A DNA stretch of 64,000 nucleotides from Anaerostipes sp. MSJ-23 (GTDB lineage: Bacteria; Bacillota; Clostridia; Lachnospirales; Lachnospiraceae), in contig NZ_JAHLPY010000002.1 in assembly GCF_018918155.1 (NCBI RefSeq), positions 300,391-364,390 of the forward strand, in the 5' to 3' direction. Shown here one piece after another: positions 34,810-42,779 of this stretch. A program made the translations under genes and the position numbers. Each line of letters opens with the position of its first letter. Position 1 is the stretch's first letter. The notes beneath the pieces are model-generated. The model saw only the letters and a list, made by a program, of their open reading frames with translations. It made no database searches and was not told the DNA's origin.

Positions 34810-34971
34810 ATGGCAAAAAATTATTCAAATGCAAACAATAAAAATCAATCTTCAAACTGTTCAACAAACACAGGAAGTAATAGTTCCCAGAACAGTTCCA
34901 AAAACAAGAGCCAGAATAAGACTCAGAATAAATCACAGAATAAAAGCCAGAATGTAGATAACGAATACTAA
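34810..34971 (+). CDS. Small Asn/Gln/Ser/Lys-rich protein (53 aa), unknown
   Basis: A 53-residue low-complexity protein with no hydrophobic segment. Almost all residues are N, Q, S, K or T, with a degenerate repeat of the type NKSQNKTQNKSQ in the C-terminal half (about 31-48) and an acidic end VDNEY. ATG 34810 follows GAAAGGAGAA; an in-frame ATG at 34789 lacks a site. Short N/Q-rich basic proteins of this style recur in Lachnospiraceae and are sometimes suspected to be spore or DNA-associated, but no function is known to me. A strong terminator follows, so it is a separate unit. Confidence 0.7.
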   Translation: MAKNYSNANNKNQSSNCSTNTGSNSSQNSSKNKSQNKTQNKSQNKSQNVDNEY

Positions 34972-34983
34972 AACAAACGGGAA

Positions 34984-35024
34984 GAAGCTCTCAAAAGAAA
35001 AGCTCTTTTGAGAGCTTTTTCTTT
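34984..35024 (+). terminator. Intrinsic terminator
   Basis: AGCTCTCAAAAG (34986-34997) pairs perfectly with CTTTTGAGAGCT (35005-35016), followed by TTTTCTTT. Confidence 0.9.
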
Positions 35025-35091
35025 ACATAAGAAAGAAACGATTTCCATCTCCGGGGCATAATCTATAAATAAAGAAAAAGGATGAAAGATT

Positions 35092-35394
35092 ATGGAATTC
35101 CTCAATATATCTTTAAAAGAAGCTCTGATTCTTGCAGGAGATCAAATGAATTATCAATTGATTGATGTAAGAGAGCCTTATCGTTATAAAGAAGAACATC
35201 TTTCTGGAGCACTAAATCGCCCTTATGGTATTTTAAAACCAGAAGATCAGTTGTGGGAAAAAACTTTAATTGTATATTGTGATTTTGGTGGTCAGAGCAT
35301 GATGGCAGCAAGGCATCTGGAAAAAGAAGGCTATCAAGTGTATAATGTTGTTGGCGGCGTTTATTATTATTTATTGGATAAGAAAGATAGTTGA
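35092..35394 (+). CDS. Single-domain rhodanese-like protein
   Basis: Sulfurtransferase-fold protein of 100 aa. The domain has LIDVREPYRYKEEHLSGALNRP and the active-site loop VYCDFGGQSMMAA, with Cys63 as the likely persulfide carrier, and finishes with the typical GYQVYNVVGGVYYY. Cytosolic, no signal peptide. It precedes the RNA methyltransferase by 54 nt and may share its transcript. The sulfur acceptor is unknown. AAAAAGGATG lies just upstream of the start. Confidence 0.88.
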   Translation: MEFLNISLKEALILAGDQMNYQLIDVREPYRYKEEHLSGALNRPYGILKPEDQLWEKTLIVYCDFGGQSMMAARHLEKEGYQVYNVVGGVYYYLLDKKDS

Positions 35395-35448
35395 CGAAAA
35401 AAATGGAAACAGGTAGAATAGGGAAAGAATAAAACAAAGGAGAATTGT

Positions 35449-36594
35449 GTGGATCGTATAGAACTCATTGCTCCATGCCATTTTGGGCTGGAAGCAGTAT
35501 TAAAAAGGGAAATTAAAGATTTAGGGTATGATATCGTTCAAGTAGAGGACGGAAGAGTTACATTTGCAACAGATTTGGCAGGAATTGCTCGTGCCAATTT
35601 ATTTTTAAGAACAGCAGAAAGAATTTTGCTGAAAATAGGTTCTTTCCAGGCAAAAACATTTGATGAACTATTTGAAGGAACAAAAAAACTTCCATGGGAA
35701 GAATATATTCCAGAGGATGGAAAGTTTTGGGTAAAAAAAGCTTCAACAGCAAAGAGTAAATTATTTAGCGCACCGGATATTCAATCGATTGTAAAGAAAG
35801 CTATGGTGGAACGTCTGAAAGGAAAGTATCAGGTATCCTGGTTTTCAGAAAATGGAGATGATTATCCGGTTCGTGTATTTATTTTGAAAGATCAGGTTAC
35901 CATTAGCCTGGATACATCAGGAACCCCTCTTCACAAGAGAGGATATCGAAAACTCGTTAGTGAAGCACCAATCAGAGAAACATTAGCGGCAGCACTTCTG
36001 ATGTTAACACCATGGCATCGTGATCGTATTCTTGTAGATCCGTTCTGTGGTAGTGGAACCTTCCTGATTGAGGCAGCTATGATGGGAATGAATATGGCAC
36101 CAGGATTAAATCGTTCTTTTGAAGCGGAAAATTGGGCATTTCTTCCGAAAAAAGCATGGTATGAAGCTGTTGATGAGGCGGAAGATTTGATGATCAGAGA
36201 TGTGGAAATGGATCTTCAAGGATATGATAAAGACCCTCAGATGCTTAAAATTGCAAGGGAGAATGCAAGAGATGCAGAAGTAGATCATCTCATTCATTTT
36301 CAGCAGAGAGAAGTAAAAGATTTAAGTCATAGCAAACCATATGGATTTATCATAGCAAATCCGCCGTATGGAGAACGACTGGAAGATAAGGAGACACTTC
36401 CGATCATTTATAGCCAAATGAAAGAGGCTTTTGACAAATTAGATACATGGTCTAAATATGTTATTACATCCTATGAAGATACAGAAAAATATTTAGGAAA
36501 ACCAACCAAAAAGCGAAAAGTATATAACGGAATGATTCGTGGGGAATTTTATCAGTATTTAGGACCAAAGCCACCAAGGAGGAAAGTAAGATGA
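35449..36594 (+). CDS. THUMP-domain RNA methyltransferase (RlmL/YpsC-like)
   Basis: Class-I SAM-dependent N2-guanine methyltransferase of 381 aa in the COG0116 group, the relative of Bacillus YpsC and of the N-terminal half of E. coli RlmL. A THUMP RNA-binding domain spans about residues 45-160; the Rossmann domain shows VDPFCGSGTFLIEAAM for SAM binding and the catalytic NPPYGERL. It probably modifies 23S rRNA. The start is GTG 35449, 6 nt from AAAGGAG. Its stop overlaps the start of rdgB (ATGA), and a phosphoesterase follows, giving a three-gene operon. Confidence 0.88.
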   Translation: MDRIELIAPCHFGLEAVLKREIKDLGYDIVQVEDGRVTFATDLAGIARANLFLRTAERILLKIGSFQAKTFDELFEGTKKLPWEEYIPEDGKFWVKKASTAKSKLFSAPDIQSIVKKAMVERLKGKYQVSWFSENGDDYPVRVFILKDQVTISLDTSGTPLHKRGYRKLVSEAPIRETLAAALLMLTPWHRDRILVDPFCGSGTFLIEAAMMGMNMAPGLNRSFEAENWAFLPKKAWYEAVDEAEDLMIRDVEMDLQGYDKDPQMLKIARENARDAEVDHLIHFQQREVKDLSHSKPYGFIIANPPYGERLEDKETLPIIYSQMKEAFDKLDTWSKYVITSYEDTEKYLGKPTKKRKVYNGMIRGEFYQYLGPKPPRRKVR

Positions 36595-37175
36595 AGCCAA
36601 GATTGATTTTTGCCACAGGTAATGAAGGAAAAATGAGAGAAATCCGACAAATTCTTGCAGACAGCGGATATGAAATCTTATCTATGAAAGAAGCAGGCGT
36701 TGATCTTGATATTGTAGAAGATGGAACAACGTTCGAAGAAAATGCGCTGATTAAGGCAAAAGCAGTTATGGAAGCAACCGGGGAACTGACACTTGCTGAT
36801 GATTCTGGACTGGAAATTGATGCATTTGGAGGAGAACCTGGGGTGTATTCTTCCAGATATCTTGGAGAAGATACTCCTTATACAGAGAAAAACCAGGTGA
36901 TTCTTGATCGAATGAAAGATGTTCCAGAAGAAAAACGTGGTGCAAGATTTGTATGTGTGATTGCAGCAGTATTTCCTGATGGACAAACACGTACGACTCG
37001 TGGTACTATGGAAGGGATTATAGGTTATGAATCGAATGGCGAAAATGGATTTGGATATGATCCAATTTTCTATTTGCCTGAACTTAAAAAATACAGCGCC
37101 CAGCTAAGCAGTGATGAAAAAAATCAGTTAAGTCACCGCGGCCAGGCATTGAGAAAAATGAAGGAAGTTCTTTAA
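36591..37175 (+). CDS. rdgB: XTP/dITP diphosphatase (RdgB/HAM1)
   Basis: House-cleaning pyrophosphatase that hydrolyses non-canonical purine triphosphates (XTP, dITP) to the monophosphates, keeping them out of DNA and RNA. The 194-aa protein has all family motifs: FATGNEGKMREI, LADDSGLEIDAFGGEPGVYSSR, and FGYDPIFYLPE, ending with SHRGQALRKM. It overlaps the methyltransferase gene by 4 nt and precedes the phosphoesterase by 12 nt; this gene order is frequent in Clostridia. Confidence 0.94.
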   Translation: MKPRLIFATGNEGKMREIRQILADSGYEILSMKEAGVDLDIVEDGTTFEENALIKAKAVMEATGELTLADDSGLEIDAFGGEPGVYSSRYLGEDTPYTEKNQVILDRMKDVPEEKRGARFVCVIAAVFPDGQTRTTRGTMEGIIGYESNGENGFGYDPIFYLPELKKYSAQLSSDEKNQLSHRGQALRKMKEVL

Positions 37176-37187
37176 GGAGAGTGTGAT

Positions 37188-37694
37188 ATGAGAATATTGG
37201 TAATCAGCGATTCTCATGGACGTAATGATGATGTCAAAGGTGTTCTTGAACAGGTTGGAGATATCGATATGCTGATTCATTGCGGAGATGTAGAACGCGG
37301 AGACTCGTATATAAGAGAAATCGCAGGCTGCCCTGTTGTCATGGTTGCAGGTAACAATGACTATTATCTGGATCTTCCAAGTGAAGAAGAAGTACAGATC
37401 GGAGACTATAAAGTCCTGGTAACACATGGACATGGATATTATGTAAACTCCGGAGTCGATTACCTAAGAGAACATGCATTGGAATATGGTTATGATGTTG
37501 TTATGTATGGGCATACACATGTTCCATATATTGAAATTGGAGAAGATGTAACGATTTTAAATCCAGGAAGCATTTCTTATCCAAGACAGCCAGGTAGAAA
37601 GCCGACATTTCTTATCATGGAAATTGATGAGGAAGGCCAGGCGCACTATGCACATGGATATTATCGTGAACAGTTTAATGAATTAATGCTTTAG
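37188..37694 (+). CDS. YfcE/MJ0936-type metallophosphoesterase
   Basis: Small calcineurin-like phosphodiesterase, 168 aa. The two-metal site motifs are in order: SDSHGRNDD, HCGDVE, VAGNNDYY, and GHTHVPYIE, with LNPGSISYPR near the end as in YfcE/YysB relatives. The natural substrate is unknown; homologues hydrolyse phosphodiesters in vitro. Third gene of the methyltransferase-rdgB operon; an AAGGAGAG site precedes the ATG. A terminator follows. Confidence 0.9.
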   Translation: MRILVISDSHGRNDDVKGVLEQVGDIDMLIHCGDVERGDSYIREIAGCPVVMVAGNNDYYLDLPSEEEVQIGDYKVLVTHGHGYYVNSGVDYLREHALEYGYDVVMYGHTHVPYIEIGEDVTILNPGSISYPRQPGRKPTFLIMEIDEEGQAHYAHGYYREQFNELML

Positions 37695-37698
37695 TCAA

Positions 37699-37742
37699 AG
37701 AAAAAAGATGGAAATACTTGACTGTGTTTCCGTCTTTTTTTC
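37699..37742 (+). terminator. Intrinsic terminator
   Basis: AAAAAAGATGGAAAT (from about 37701) pairs with GTTTCCGTCTTTTTT (from 37726) with one wobble-rich position, and a T run follows. Confidence 0.8.
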
Positions 37743-37778
37743 CGCAAGTAAAACTTATAAATTTAGAAAGGAAAGAAG

Positions 37779-39146
37779 ATGAAGAAAAAGGATATCATCG
37801 AAGGAAAGATCATAAAAACAGAATTCCCGAACAAAGGGACTTTTTTATATGAAGATCAAAAGGTCAATGTAAAAGGAGTTATCGAAGGTCAGAAAATCAG
37901 AGGACAAGTAACGAAAAAAAGAAAAAGTGGTTGTGTTGTCCGTTTAATGGAAGTGTTAGAGAAATCTCCGTTCGAAGATGCAACACCGGTCTGTCCACAT
38001 TTTGGTATTTGCGGTGGATGTTTTTATCAGACAGTATCCTATAAAAACCAGTTGAAAATCAAAGAAGGGCATGTTCGTGATCTTTTAAAAGATTACGTAA
38101 GTGATGATGTTTGGGAAGGAATCAAAGGAAGTCCCAAAGTATGGGAATACAGAAATAAAATGGAGTTTTCTTTTGGAGATGAAATCAAAGACGGTCCATT
38201 AGCCCTTGGAATGCATAAAAAAAATACATTCCATGACATTGTAAACATTACAAATTGTAAGATTGTGGATAATGATTATAATACGATTGTGAAATGTGTA
38301 TTAGAAAAAGCGCAGGAAACAAATCTGCCATTTTATCATAAGATGCGTCACGAAGGATATTGGAGACATCTTGTCGTGCGCCGTGCGGAGTGTTCAGGGG
38401 ATCTTTTGATTAATATCGTTACAACATCTCAGGCAGAGGCAGATCTTAAAGCCATAACAGATGCATTATTAACATTATCCCTAAATGGACAAATCGTTGG
38501 AATCTTACATACAACCAACGATAGTCTTGCAGATGTTGTACAGGCAGACTCTATGGAAACACTTTATGGGCAAGATTATTTTTATGAAGAAATCCTTGGA
38601 TTGAAATTTAAAATTTCTCCATTTTCTTTTTTCCAGACAAACTCACTTGGAGCAGAAGTTCTTTATGAAACTGCCAGAGATTTTGTTGGAGAGACAAAAG
38701 ACAAAGTTATTTTTGATTTATATAGTGGAACGGGAACAATCGCGCAAATGCTGGCACCGGTTGCACAAAAGGTAGTTGGAGTTGAAATTGTGGAAGAAGC
38801 GGTTGAAGCAGCAAAGGTCAATGCAAAACTGAATGGTCTTGATAACTGTGAATTCATAGCAGGAGATGTTCTGCAGGTAGTAGATGACTTGGAAGATAAA
38901 CCGGACTTTATCGTCCTTGATCCGCCAAGAGATGGAATTCATCCAAAAGCGATTCAGAAGATTATTCATTTTGGGGTAGAACAGATGGTATATATCAGTT
39001 GTAAACCGACAAGCCTTGCAAGAGACCTTGAAGTATTTACAAGAGTCGGATATAAGGTTGTAAGAGGAGCATGCGTTGATATGTTCCCAGGAACAAGCCA
39101 TGTGGAGACGGTAGTTTTGATGTCAAAGGTGAACCCAGACAAGTAA
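37779..39146 (+). CDS. rlmD: 23S rRNA (uracil-5-)-methyltransferase RlmD/RumA family
   Basis: SAM-dependent enzyme that makes 5-methyluridine in 23S rRNA. The 455-aa protein has a TRAM-like N-terminus, an Fe-S cluster motif (Cys72, Cys78, Cys81 in CPHFGICGGC, plus a later Cys), the SAM motif DLYSGTGTIAQML, LDPPRDGIHP and catalytic Cys408 in YISCKPT. Its last residues, after SHVETV, are the short tail VLMSKVNPDK. The same HVETV coding sequence recurs at 43777 with a longer tail, so the native 3' end has probably been replaced by an integrated element. A GAAAGGAAAG site precedes the start. Confidence 0.92.
   Translation: MKKKDIIEGKIIKTEFPNKGTFLYEDQKVNVKGVIEGQKIRGQVTKKRKSGCVVRLMEVLEKSPFEDATPVCPHFGICGGCFYQTVSYKNQLKIKEGHVRDLLKDYVSDDVWEGIKGSPKVWEYRNKMEFSFGDEIKDGPLALGMHKKNTFHDIVNITNCKIVDNDYNTIVKCVLEKAQETNLPFYHKMRHEGYWRHLVVRRAECSGDLLINIVTTSQAEADLKAITDALLTLSLNGQIVGILHTTNDSLADVVQADSMETLYGQDYFYEEILGLKFKISPFSFFQTNSLGAEVLYETARDFVGETKDKVIFDLYSGTGTIAQMLAPVAQKVVGVEIVEEAVEAAKVNAKLNGLDNCEFIAGDVLQVVDDLEDKPDFIVLDPPRDGIHPKAIQKIIHFGVEQMVYISCKPTSLARDLEVFTRVGYKVVRGACVDMFPGTSHVETVVLMSKVNPDK
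39096..39112 (+). repeat. 17-bp direct repeat, left copy (putative attL-like)
   Basis: AGCCATGTGGAGACGGT, within rlmD codons for S-H-V-E-T-V. An identical copy in the same frame lies at 43777-43793. The rum/rlmD gene is a known integration site of serine-recombinase ICEs in streptococci at the equivalent HVE codons (recalled, not checked). Confidence 0.7.
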
Positions 39147-39267
39147 ATAGAGTGTAGCAGTTAAAGGACTTTCTAAGTGGCTATCGTTAAAAGGTGTATG
39201 AAGTCTTGCGGAAAGTGGTCCTATGTCAAGATTTAGTACAAGTTAAAATGAGAAATTTCTCCCCGTT

Positions 39268-40182
39268 TTAACTTGCCAGAAGCTCTGCCTTAGTGTGTGT
39301 TCTTTCATATACTCGTTCGAATTCGTCTGGTGACATAAAGTCGCAATGGCTGTGAATTCGTTTCGTGTTGTAAAAAGCTTCCAGATATTCGAAAATCAGA
39401 CGGTATGCCTGCTTGTAATCGCGGATTTTAAAGCGATTGAGCCATTCACGTTTGATAATAGAATGAAAGGATTCAATGCATGCATTATCCCATGGAAATG
39501 CTTTCTTCGAATAACTGCGCTGCATGTTTTCGGTTGCTTTTATATATTCCTTTGCAACATACGGACTGCCACGATCTGAGTGAATGATGAATGGTTTGCC
39601 AATATCTCGGCGGGCTTTGGCTTTATTTATAGTATCAATTACACAGGATACTTCCAGTGTTTCTGAAAGCGTCCAGGCTATGATTTTTCTGGAAAATAAA
39701 TCCATAATACTGGTCAGATAGAAAAATCCATCTATTGTCCAGATATAGGTGATATCCGAACACCAGACGGCATTTGGACGGTCAGGGTTAAACTGTTCAT
39801 CAAGGATATTTTGTAATTCTGTGCTGAAATCAGAATCTTTTGTGGTGATTGTCCATGGCTTGCTCCACTTAGCACGGATTCCCATTTGGCGCATATATGT
39901 ACCAACGGTTCTTTTAGAAATGACCTCACCGGTTTTACGCAGTTCTACAGCGATTTTCGGAGCACCGTAGTTCTTCCTGGAATCATCATAAATATCCTGT
40001 ATTTTTTCTTTTACAACTTCACGACGTCTTTCTGTATCAGAAGGTACGTGGTGGAGCCATGCAAGATATCCTGAGCGAGAGACACCTAAAAATTTCAACA
40101 TTCCGGAGACGGAAACCCGGCGTCCAGCCTTCTTGGCAGTTTCCGCCTTCTCAGATACTTCGAGATCAATGGCTTCCGTCAT
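39268..40182 (-). CDS. IS3-family transposase OrfB (DDE integrase domain)
   Basis: Catalytic transposase subunit of 304 aa. It has the HTH_21 region (DSRKNYGAPKIAVELRKTG) and the rve integrase core with the DDE residues in WCSDITYIW, IIHSDRGSPYVA and DNACIESFHSIIKREW. Its ATG overlaps the end of orfA by 4 nt. IS3 elements usually make an OrfAB fusion by -1 frameshifting; a run of A followed by G (near 40200, minus strand AAAAAAG) is a suitable slippery site just before the overlap. The frame is unbroken. Confidence 0.93.
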   Translation of the reverse strand: MTEAIDLEVSEKAETAKKAGRRVSVSGMLKFLGVSRSGYLAWLHHVPSDTERRREVVKEKIQDIYDDSRKNYGAPKIAVELRKTGEVISKRTVGTYMRQMGIRAKWSKPWTITTKDSDFSTELQNILDEQFNPDRPNAVWCSDITYIWTIDGFFYLTSIMDLFSRKIIAWTLSETLEVSCVIDTINKAKARRDIGKPFIIHSDRGSPYVAKEYIKATENMQRSYSKKAFPWDNACIESFHSIIKREWLNRFKIRDYKQAYRLIFEYLEAFYNTKRIHSHCDFMSPDEFERVYERTHTKAELLAS

Positions 40183-40463
40183 TTTCCCAGAATGTTGATT
40201 GCTTTTTTTAATACATCAAGTGCATCTTTTGCATCACGTAATTCACGTTTGAGACGGGCAATTTCCTTCTGCTCATCGGATGCGTAATTACCAGAACCGC
40301 GAACAGGAATATCACCCGATTCGCGAAAGTCTTTCAGCCACTTTGTTAATGTGCTGTATCCGATGCCAAGATTTTCTGCACATCCACGTACACCGAGATC
40401 TTTATGATCCTCATAGTACTGGATTGCATCAAGTTTAAATTGTTTGTCATGTTGCTTTGCCAT
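40179..40463 (-). CDS. IS3-family transposase OrfA (HTH, leucine zipper)
   Basis: DNA-binding subunit of 94 aa. Residues about 8-55 form the HTH_Tnp_1 domain with RGCAENLGIGYSTLTKWLKD, and the C-terminal heptads (ARLKRELRDAKDALDVLKKAINIL) form the leucine zipper typical of IS3 OrfA. It starts after AAGGAGGATC and overlaps orfB by 4 nt. Alone, OrfA usually represses or modulates transposition; fused to OrfB it is the transposase. Confidence 0.92.
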   Translation of the reverse strand: MAKQHDKQFKLDAIQYYEDHKDLGVRGCAENLGIGYSTLTKWLKDFRESGDIPVRGSGNYASDEQKEIARLKRELRDAKDALDVLKKAINILGK

Positions 40464-40566
40464 ATGAGATCCTCCTTCAGCATGTCTCTATTGTATCATG
40501 CTTATGTGTATTTGGAATTTCTCATTTTGGTTTGTACTATTTATATTCTAGCACCAGTTTGTATAA

Positions 40567-40805
40567 TGAAAAAACTCTATGGAATTGATATGGAAACAAA
40601 TGGTCAATACAGCAAGTTAATTACAGATATCCCAGACGTAGACATCGCAATTTCAATGGGATGTAATGTTGGATGTCCTTTTATCGGCAGACCTTTTGAT
40701 GATAACTGGGGACTAGATGACCCTACAGGAAAAGATGATGTGGATTTTATTAAAGTGATCCGTGAAATTGAAGAAAGAATTATTAAATTGAAGAATAGTT
40801 TATAA
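40567..40805 (+). pseudogene. arsC: Truncated arsenate reductase (ArsC, LMW-phosphatase type), C-terminal part only
   Basis: The 79 residues beginning MKKLYGIDMETNGQYSKL match the second half of thioredoxin-type ArsC proteins: MGCNVGCPFI and WGLDDPTGKDD are the characteristic motifs that hold the redox cysteine region and the catalytic Asp. The first 50-60 residues, including the CxxxxxR phosphate loop, are absent, so the product cannot be an arsenate reductase. The truncation point lies about 24 nt from the IS3 end, but the missing part is not on the other side of the IS, so a deletion accompanied or preceded the insertion. A terminator follows. Confidence 0.8.
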
Positions 40806-40810
40806 TCATT

Positions 40811-40842
40811 AGCACCTTGCAGCAATGCAGGGTGTTTTTTTC
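40811..40842 (+). terminator. Terminator after arsC remnant
   Basis: CACCTTGCA (40813-40821), GCAA loop, TGCAGGGTG (40826-40834), then a T run. Confidence 0.88.
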
Positions 40843-40879
40843 GTTCATAGAAAATTTACAAAGTGTAACTGTGTCAGGA

Positions 40880-40908
40880 TTGAAAATATCAACCATTTGG
40901 TTTATAAT
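40880..40908 (+). promoter_or_regulatory. Sigma-A promoter of the XRE/GIY-YIG cluster
   Basis: TTGAAA (40880-40885), 17-nt spacer, TATAAT (40903-40908). The spacer contains AACC-ATTT-GGTT, a possible operator for the XRE protein encoded next. Confidence 0.7.
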
Positions 40909-40947
40909 GTAACAAATTGAGGTGCGTTTTAGACATGGAGGATAACG

Positions 40948-41172
40948 ATGAAGACATCCGATATGATTAAAGAATTATGTAATAAAAAGAATATAAGCGT
41001 TTCAGAACTTGCCAGACGGATAGGTCAGACTCCACAGAACTTTGGTAAGAAACTGAAACGAGATACAGTTACTCTTGAGGAGTTGAAACAGATAGCTGAT
41101 GTGATGGAGGTTACTTTTGAACAGTCATTTGTCTTTCCGAATGGAGAACAGATAAAAACAAGTAACGAATAG
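40948..41172 (+). CDS. XRE-family DNA-binding protein (74 aa)
   Basis: Single HTH_3 domain: residues about 5-60 with VSELARRIGQTPQNFGKKLKRD as the helix-turn-helix. It is short enough to be a plain repressor or an antitoxin-like controller. It heads the cluster XRE / unknown / GIY-YIG with only 12 nt before the next start, and an inverted repeat in the promoter spacer is a natural autoregulatory site. Start after ATGGAGGATA. The location between rlmD repeats marks it as mobile cargo. Confidence 0.85.
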   Translation: MKTSDMIKELCNKKNISVSELARRIGQTPQNFGKKLKRDTVTLEELKQIADVMEVTFEQSFVFPNGEQIKTSNE

Positions 41173-41184
41173 GCGGTGAGTAGC

Positions 41185-41889
41185 ATGGATACTGTGGATT
41201 TGATTATTAAATCATCAACAGAATTTTATAATGATTTGAAGGTTGATGAGAATGGTCGATATCGTTCTTGGGAACACTGCTATTCACATTTCATAAAAGC
41301 AAGAGAATCCAAAGAAGTTGATTATGATTATCTGAGTTTACAACTAGCTTTCTATTTAGCAAGTTGGGGAATGTATCGTGGCTCATCATTTTTGCTACAA
41401 AAGGATTATAAAGTACATATTCCAGTAGTAAAAGAACTGCTAAATGAAAAATATGATGTTTTAGCTGGAATTGACTGTATCGGTTTCAAAAACGATAGCA
41501 ACCAAAAGTTACTGCAGGATATAAATTCGTTTTTGGAGCAGTATTACGATAAAATCAGGCACAAAGTAAAAGAACAAGAACTGAAAAATCAGTTATCTTT
41601 TACGCTCATCACGAAAATACTTATAGGAACACTTGGCTGTGTTCCAGCATATGATAGATATTTTATTGCAGGAATAAAGAATCAGAAGGTTGCCACTGGA
41701 AATTACAACATTAGGTCTATAATGTAGCTTGTCAACTTTTATGAGAAAAACGCTGACCGACTCGAACCTGTCAGAGAAAAGATGGAAGTTGAAGGTATGC
41801 AATACCCACAAATGAAAATGATAGATATGGGATTTTGGCAGGTCGGCTTTGATTTGGATACGAACAAAGGAATAAAGAATGCACACTAG
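41185..41889 (+). pseudogene. Unknown protein interrupted by in-frame UAG at codon 181
   Basis: I do not recognise this protein. The frame from ATG 41185 runs 180 codons to TAG 41725-41727, then continues in the same frame for 54 more sense codons to 41889, with protein-like content (LVNFYEKNADRLEP, YPQMKMIDMGFWQVGFDL). The join YNIRSIM-stop-LVNFYEK reads as one continuous protein of about 235 aa, and the GIY-YIG gene starts only 10 nt after the distal stop, as expected if that is the true end. There is no signal peptide or membrane helix; residues about 45-70 are aromatic-rich (LAFYLASWGMYRGSSF). It is a nonsense allele or a readthrough gene. Confidence 0.7.
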
Positions 41890-41898
41890 GAGAAATGC

Positions 41899-42714
41899 AT
41901 GGATAGATTTTCAGAGAAGAGCCTTCTTTCACTTGGAGATTATTATGTGTATGGACTCATAGATCCACGCAGTAAGCAAATTTTCTATATTGGAAAAGGC
42001 ACTAAAAACAGAGTATTTGAACATGAAAAAGAGAGCCTGGGCAATCCTGATAGCGAGAAGTTGAAACTGAAGACTATTGCAGATATTAAGAATGCCGGAT
42101 TTGAGGTTGAGAAAATAATCATCAATTCAAACTTAACCGAAGAAGAGGCATTTGCTGCAGAGGCTTCACTGATTAATGCTTTCAACTATGTTGGTAATGC
42201 GGGACTTACAAACATTGTTGCCGGACATCTTTCTGCAGAGGCTTTATCGGTTGATGAGTATGAAAGAATAAACGGTGCCGCCCCACTTGAAGAAAAAGAC
42301 ATCAGGCATAAAATCCTTGTCATCAAAATAAATAGACTCTACCAAAGAGGTATGGATGAGAAGGTATTATATGATGCTGTTCGTGGTGTTTGGAGAGTAT
42401 CAAAGGAAAAGGTTAGAACAGTTGAGTATGTTTTTGGTGTTTACAATTCTTTGATTGTTGCCGTGTATAAGCCGTCAGAGTGGTTTGTATGTAAAGAGGC
42501 GAAGGACAGACTTCCAAGACAGGATATTGTTCTTACACCAAAAACTGAAAATAGATTATTTTTTGTGGATGAAAGATATGAGCAGGGATTTCCGTTGGAT
42601 GAGAATGAATCGTTCTACATTGGAAAGTCGATAGCCGGATTGAAGTTGAATCAGTCGGCACAGAATCCGATTACATATCTGTATCCACTGGAGAAAGATA
42701 AAATTCATATTTAA
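41899..42714 (+). CDS. GIY-YIG nuclease-domain protein (LEM-3-like)
   Basis: Protein of 271 aa. The N-terminal domain (about residues 14-100) fits a GIY-YIG endonuclease of the LEM-3-like subgroup: YYVYGLIDPRS, IFYIGKGTKNRVFEHEKES (with the tyrosine pair, Arg and His), and a later Glu in EEAFAAEASLI. The C-terminal half (about 130-271) is an unassigned domain with two related-looking segments that end in the expected beta strands. The start has AGGAGAAATGC. It probably cleaves DNA, and as the last gene of the XRE cluster on a mobile segment it may be a defence or element-maintenance enzyme; this is inference. Confidence 0.78.
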   Translation: MDRFSEKSLLSLGDYYVYGLIDPRSKQIFYIGKGTKNRVFEHEKESLGNPDSEKLKLKTIADIKNAGFEVEKIIINSNLTEEEAFAAEASLINAFNYVGNAGLTNIVAGHLSAEALSVDEYERINGAAPLEEKDIRHKILVIKINRLYQRGMDEKVLYDAVRGVWRVSKEKVRTVEYVFGVYNSLIVAVYKPSEWFVCKEAKDRLPRQDIVLTPKTENRLFFVDERYEQGFPLDENESFYIGKSIAGLKLNQSAQNPITYLYPLEKDKIHI

Positions 42715-42779
42715 TGAAATTGACAAATCGGAATTTATCAGAAAATGAGGAATAGTTGAGATGGAGGCGCTATAATAAC

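Larger units (their letters stand above)
39235..40538 (-). mobile_element. Complete IS3-family insertion sequence (1,304 bp)
   Basis: The ends are imperfect inverted repeats: AGTACAAGTTAAAATGAGAA at 39235 and AGTACAAACCAAAATGAGAA read inwards from 40538. They are flanked by a 4-bp direct duplication ATTT (39231-39234 and 40539-40542). Inside are overlapping orfA and orfB on the minus strand with an intact DDE triad, so it may still be active. It sits upstream of the truncated arsC inside the accessory segment. Confidence 0.9.

Noticed and set aside
9583..41727. Genome-wide recoding of UAG as sense
   Set aside because: Many intact genes in the window end in TAG at the expected place, for example the ABC permease at 4549 and pxpC at 14377.
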